From NCBI RefSeq assembly GCF_022662015.1, contig NZ_JAKMCM010000001.1, positions 620,001-684,000 on the forward strand: DNA of 64,000 nucleotides, read 5' to 3'. The DNA comes from Aestuariivivens sediminicola (GTDB taxonomy: Bacteria; Bacteroidota; Bacteroidia; Flavobacteriales; Flavobacteriaceae). This document shows positions 62,966 through 64,000 of this stretch, in pieces. Position numbers and translations under genes: made by a program. How positions within the stretch are numbered: the first letter of the stretch is position 1; every line of letters starts with the position of its first letter. The notes under the pieces are model-generated. The model was not told the origin of the DNA. It worked only from the letters and a program-made list of their open reading frames with translations, and searched no databases.

Positions 62966-63412
62966 CTAAAATGGAAGATCATCATCTTCATCACTTATCG
63001 GCTCAATACTGGGCTCCTGAACGCTTTTCTCCTGAGACGGAGATGCCGGACCAACGGCATTGGCTTCGCTCTCGGCTTTTGTTGTTAGAAACGTAAAATC
63101 GGTACATTGAATTTCTGTCGAGTATCTGTCATTGCCCTTTTCGTCTTGCCATTTTCTTGTTTTAAGACGTCCTTCAATGTAGACTTTATCGCCTTTGCTC
63201 AAATACTTCTCACAAATTTCCGCACCTTTATTACGTACCACAATATTATGCCATTCGGTATTGGTAATGCGCTCGTTGGTTTGCCTGTTTGTATAGGTTT
63301 CGTTGGTAGCTAAAGGAAAACGTCCAACACAACCACCCCCTTCAAAATAATGCATTTTCACTTCATCTCCTAAATGCCCAATCAGCATGACTTTATTCAA
63401 TGTCCCAGACAT
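62966..63412 (-). CDS. ssb: Single-stranded DNA-binding protein
   Basis: This is a 148-residue OB-fold protein that coats single-stranded DNA. N-terminal MSGTLNKVMLIGHLGDEVKM and NTEWHNIVV are typical; the acidic tip DEDDDLPF (141-148) binds partner proteins. Part of the flavobacterial order mutY-ssb-gldE-gldD. Confidence 0.97.
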   Translation of the reverse strand: MSGTLNKVMLIGHLGDEVKMHYFEGGGCVGRFPLATNETYTNRQTNERITNTEWHNIVVRNKGAEICEKYLSKGDKVYIEGRLKTRKWQDEKGNDRYSTEIQCTDFTFLTTKAESEANAVGPASPSQEKSVQEPSIEPISDEDDDLPF

Positions 63413-63434
63413 AACTTTTTTAATTTTTAGAAAG

Positions 63435-63442
63435 CAAAATTA
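63435..63442 (-). promoter_or_regulatory. -7 box for ssb
   Basis: TAATTTTG on the minus strand fits TAnnTTTG perfectly, 22 bases before the ssb ATG. No clear -33 box. Confidence 0.45.
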
Positions 63443-63502
63443 GTTATTTGCTTTGCATTTTTTTAAAATTAATAAAAAAATATGATTGCCTTTACGATTC
63501 GA

Positions 63503-64000
63503 TTAAAAATTAAAGGCCTCTATAAAATTTCCTATTAAGACCGGAACGGCAAAATTATGAATATTCCGAATCAAAATCGCCTGATCCTCCAAATTATCGA
63601 CCCTCAGAATCCAGAATTTTGTATATAAATGTTGATGAGACAGTTTATGAATCACCATTTGATCATTGAATAAATGCAGTTCAAATTTTTTATCCTTTAA
63701 CATCTTATGATCCTTCAGCAGGGCCTTCAAGGTCTTATAGCCTGTTTCCTTTTTGGTTTCTATGAGCGGAAATTGATATAAATTCTGCCAAATGCCTTTG
63801 TCGGTTCGCTTCTCAAGAACGGTTTTCCCGTCATTCGATAAAAACACCAAAAAATTAAAATACCGTTTCTTTATTCTCGTTTTTTTGAGCTTAATGGGTA
63901 ATACATCCACTTTGTTTTGGTGGTAGGCCACGCAATGCGCGTTAAGCGGACAATCCTTACAATCCGGGTTTTTGGGTCGACATTGTATGGCTCCAAACTC
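63503..64000 (-). CDS. mutY: A/G-specific adenine glycosylase, C-terminal part (cut by window edge)
   Basis: The C-terminal 165 or so residues of MutY, which removes adenine mispaired with 8-oxoguanine. Reading in from the edge, the four cysteines of the iron-sulfur cluster are in CRPKNPDCKDCPLNAHC (C-x6-C-x2-C-x5-C), followed by the NUDIX-like 8-oxoG recognition domain. The N-terminal catalytic half lies beyond base 64000. Followed by ssb. Confidence 0.93.
   Translation of the reverse strand, partial: EFGAIQCRPKNPDCKDCPLNAHCVAYHQNKVDVLPIKLKKTRIKKRYFNFLVFLSNDGKTVLEKRTDKGIWQNLYQFPLIETKKETGYKTLKALLKDHKMLKDKKFELHLFNDQMVIHKLSHQHLYTKFWILRVDNLEDQAILIRNIHNFAVPVLIGNFIEAFNF

Noticed and set aside
1-64000. 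CRISPR arrays, insertion sequences, prophage or integrase genes, rRNA operons
   Set aside because: No repeat-spacer arrays, transposase motifs, terminal inverted repeats or rRNA-like sequence were seen.

Overview
The window looks like chromosomal DNA of a Flavobacteriaceae-type bacterium (phylum Bacteroidota). Four things point there: gliding-motility genes gldD and gldE in the order mutY-ssb-gldE-gldD; a type IX secretion sorting domain; several families typical of Bacteroidota (DUF4296, DUF4271, DUF4301, DUF3098, DUF4199, DUF3127); and repeated -7 boxes of the form TAnnTTTG with little sign of Shine-Dalgarno use. The DNA is AT-rich and densely coded. I see no transposase, integrase, CRISPR array, rRNA or tRNA gene. 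Nearly everything is ordinary core chromosome.

Layout. 0-6 kb: a LysE-type exporter cut by the left edge, trmB, a MurG-like glycosyltransferase, a PhoB/PhoR-type pair, a minimal T9SS-tagged protein, a LuxE-like acyl ligase and a 306-base gap with RNA-like hairpins. 6-19 kb: tyrS, an NAD-dependent epimerase, the GT2/dihydroorotase/DUF4296 operon, DUF4271-hemD, pckA, DUF423, a saccharopine-dehydrogenase-like gene with an Lrp regulator, glyS and comF. 19-32 kb: an Ig-like lipoprotein, an omega-amidase/transaminase pair, a LytTR/LytS-type pair, lhgO, a membrane-anchored MutS-like ATPase, a YugP-type protease and leuS. 32-39 kb: ftsX, DUF3098, uppP and truB, a commonly linked envelope group, here split by a divergent glycerate kinase/GntP permease pair. 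39-49 kb: repair and small envelope genes, a GH16/Gfo-Idh pair, aat, an SSB-like DUF3127 protein, an orphan histidine kinase, HIT, and greA with tandem leader hairpins.

49-57 kb is the most interesting part. A TonB-dependent receptor is preceded by a clear TPP (THI-box) riboswitch. Just upstream on the same strand lie a YkoF/MTH1187-like thiamine-binding protein, a PnuC/PnuT-type transporter, a NadR-like P-loop kinase and a DUF4301 protein, with overlapping ends. I read this as a thiamine (or thiamine-precursor) uptake and trapping module. The upstream end of the run holds a GGGP-synthase-like prenyltransferase and a phosphopantetheinyl transferase.

57-64 kb: ahcY, a DinB-like DUF1569 protein, rplU-rpmA with a textbook promoter and an extended L21, DUF4199, a heavy-metal-domain lipoprotein, then gldD-gldE-ssb-mutY running off the right edge. 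Start codons were chosen from the sequence. Several genes appear to use TTG or GTG, and in some an in-frame stop just upstream supports this.
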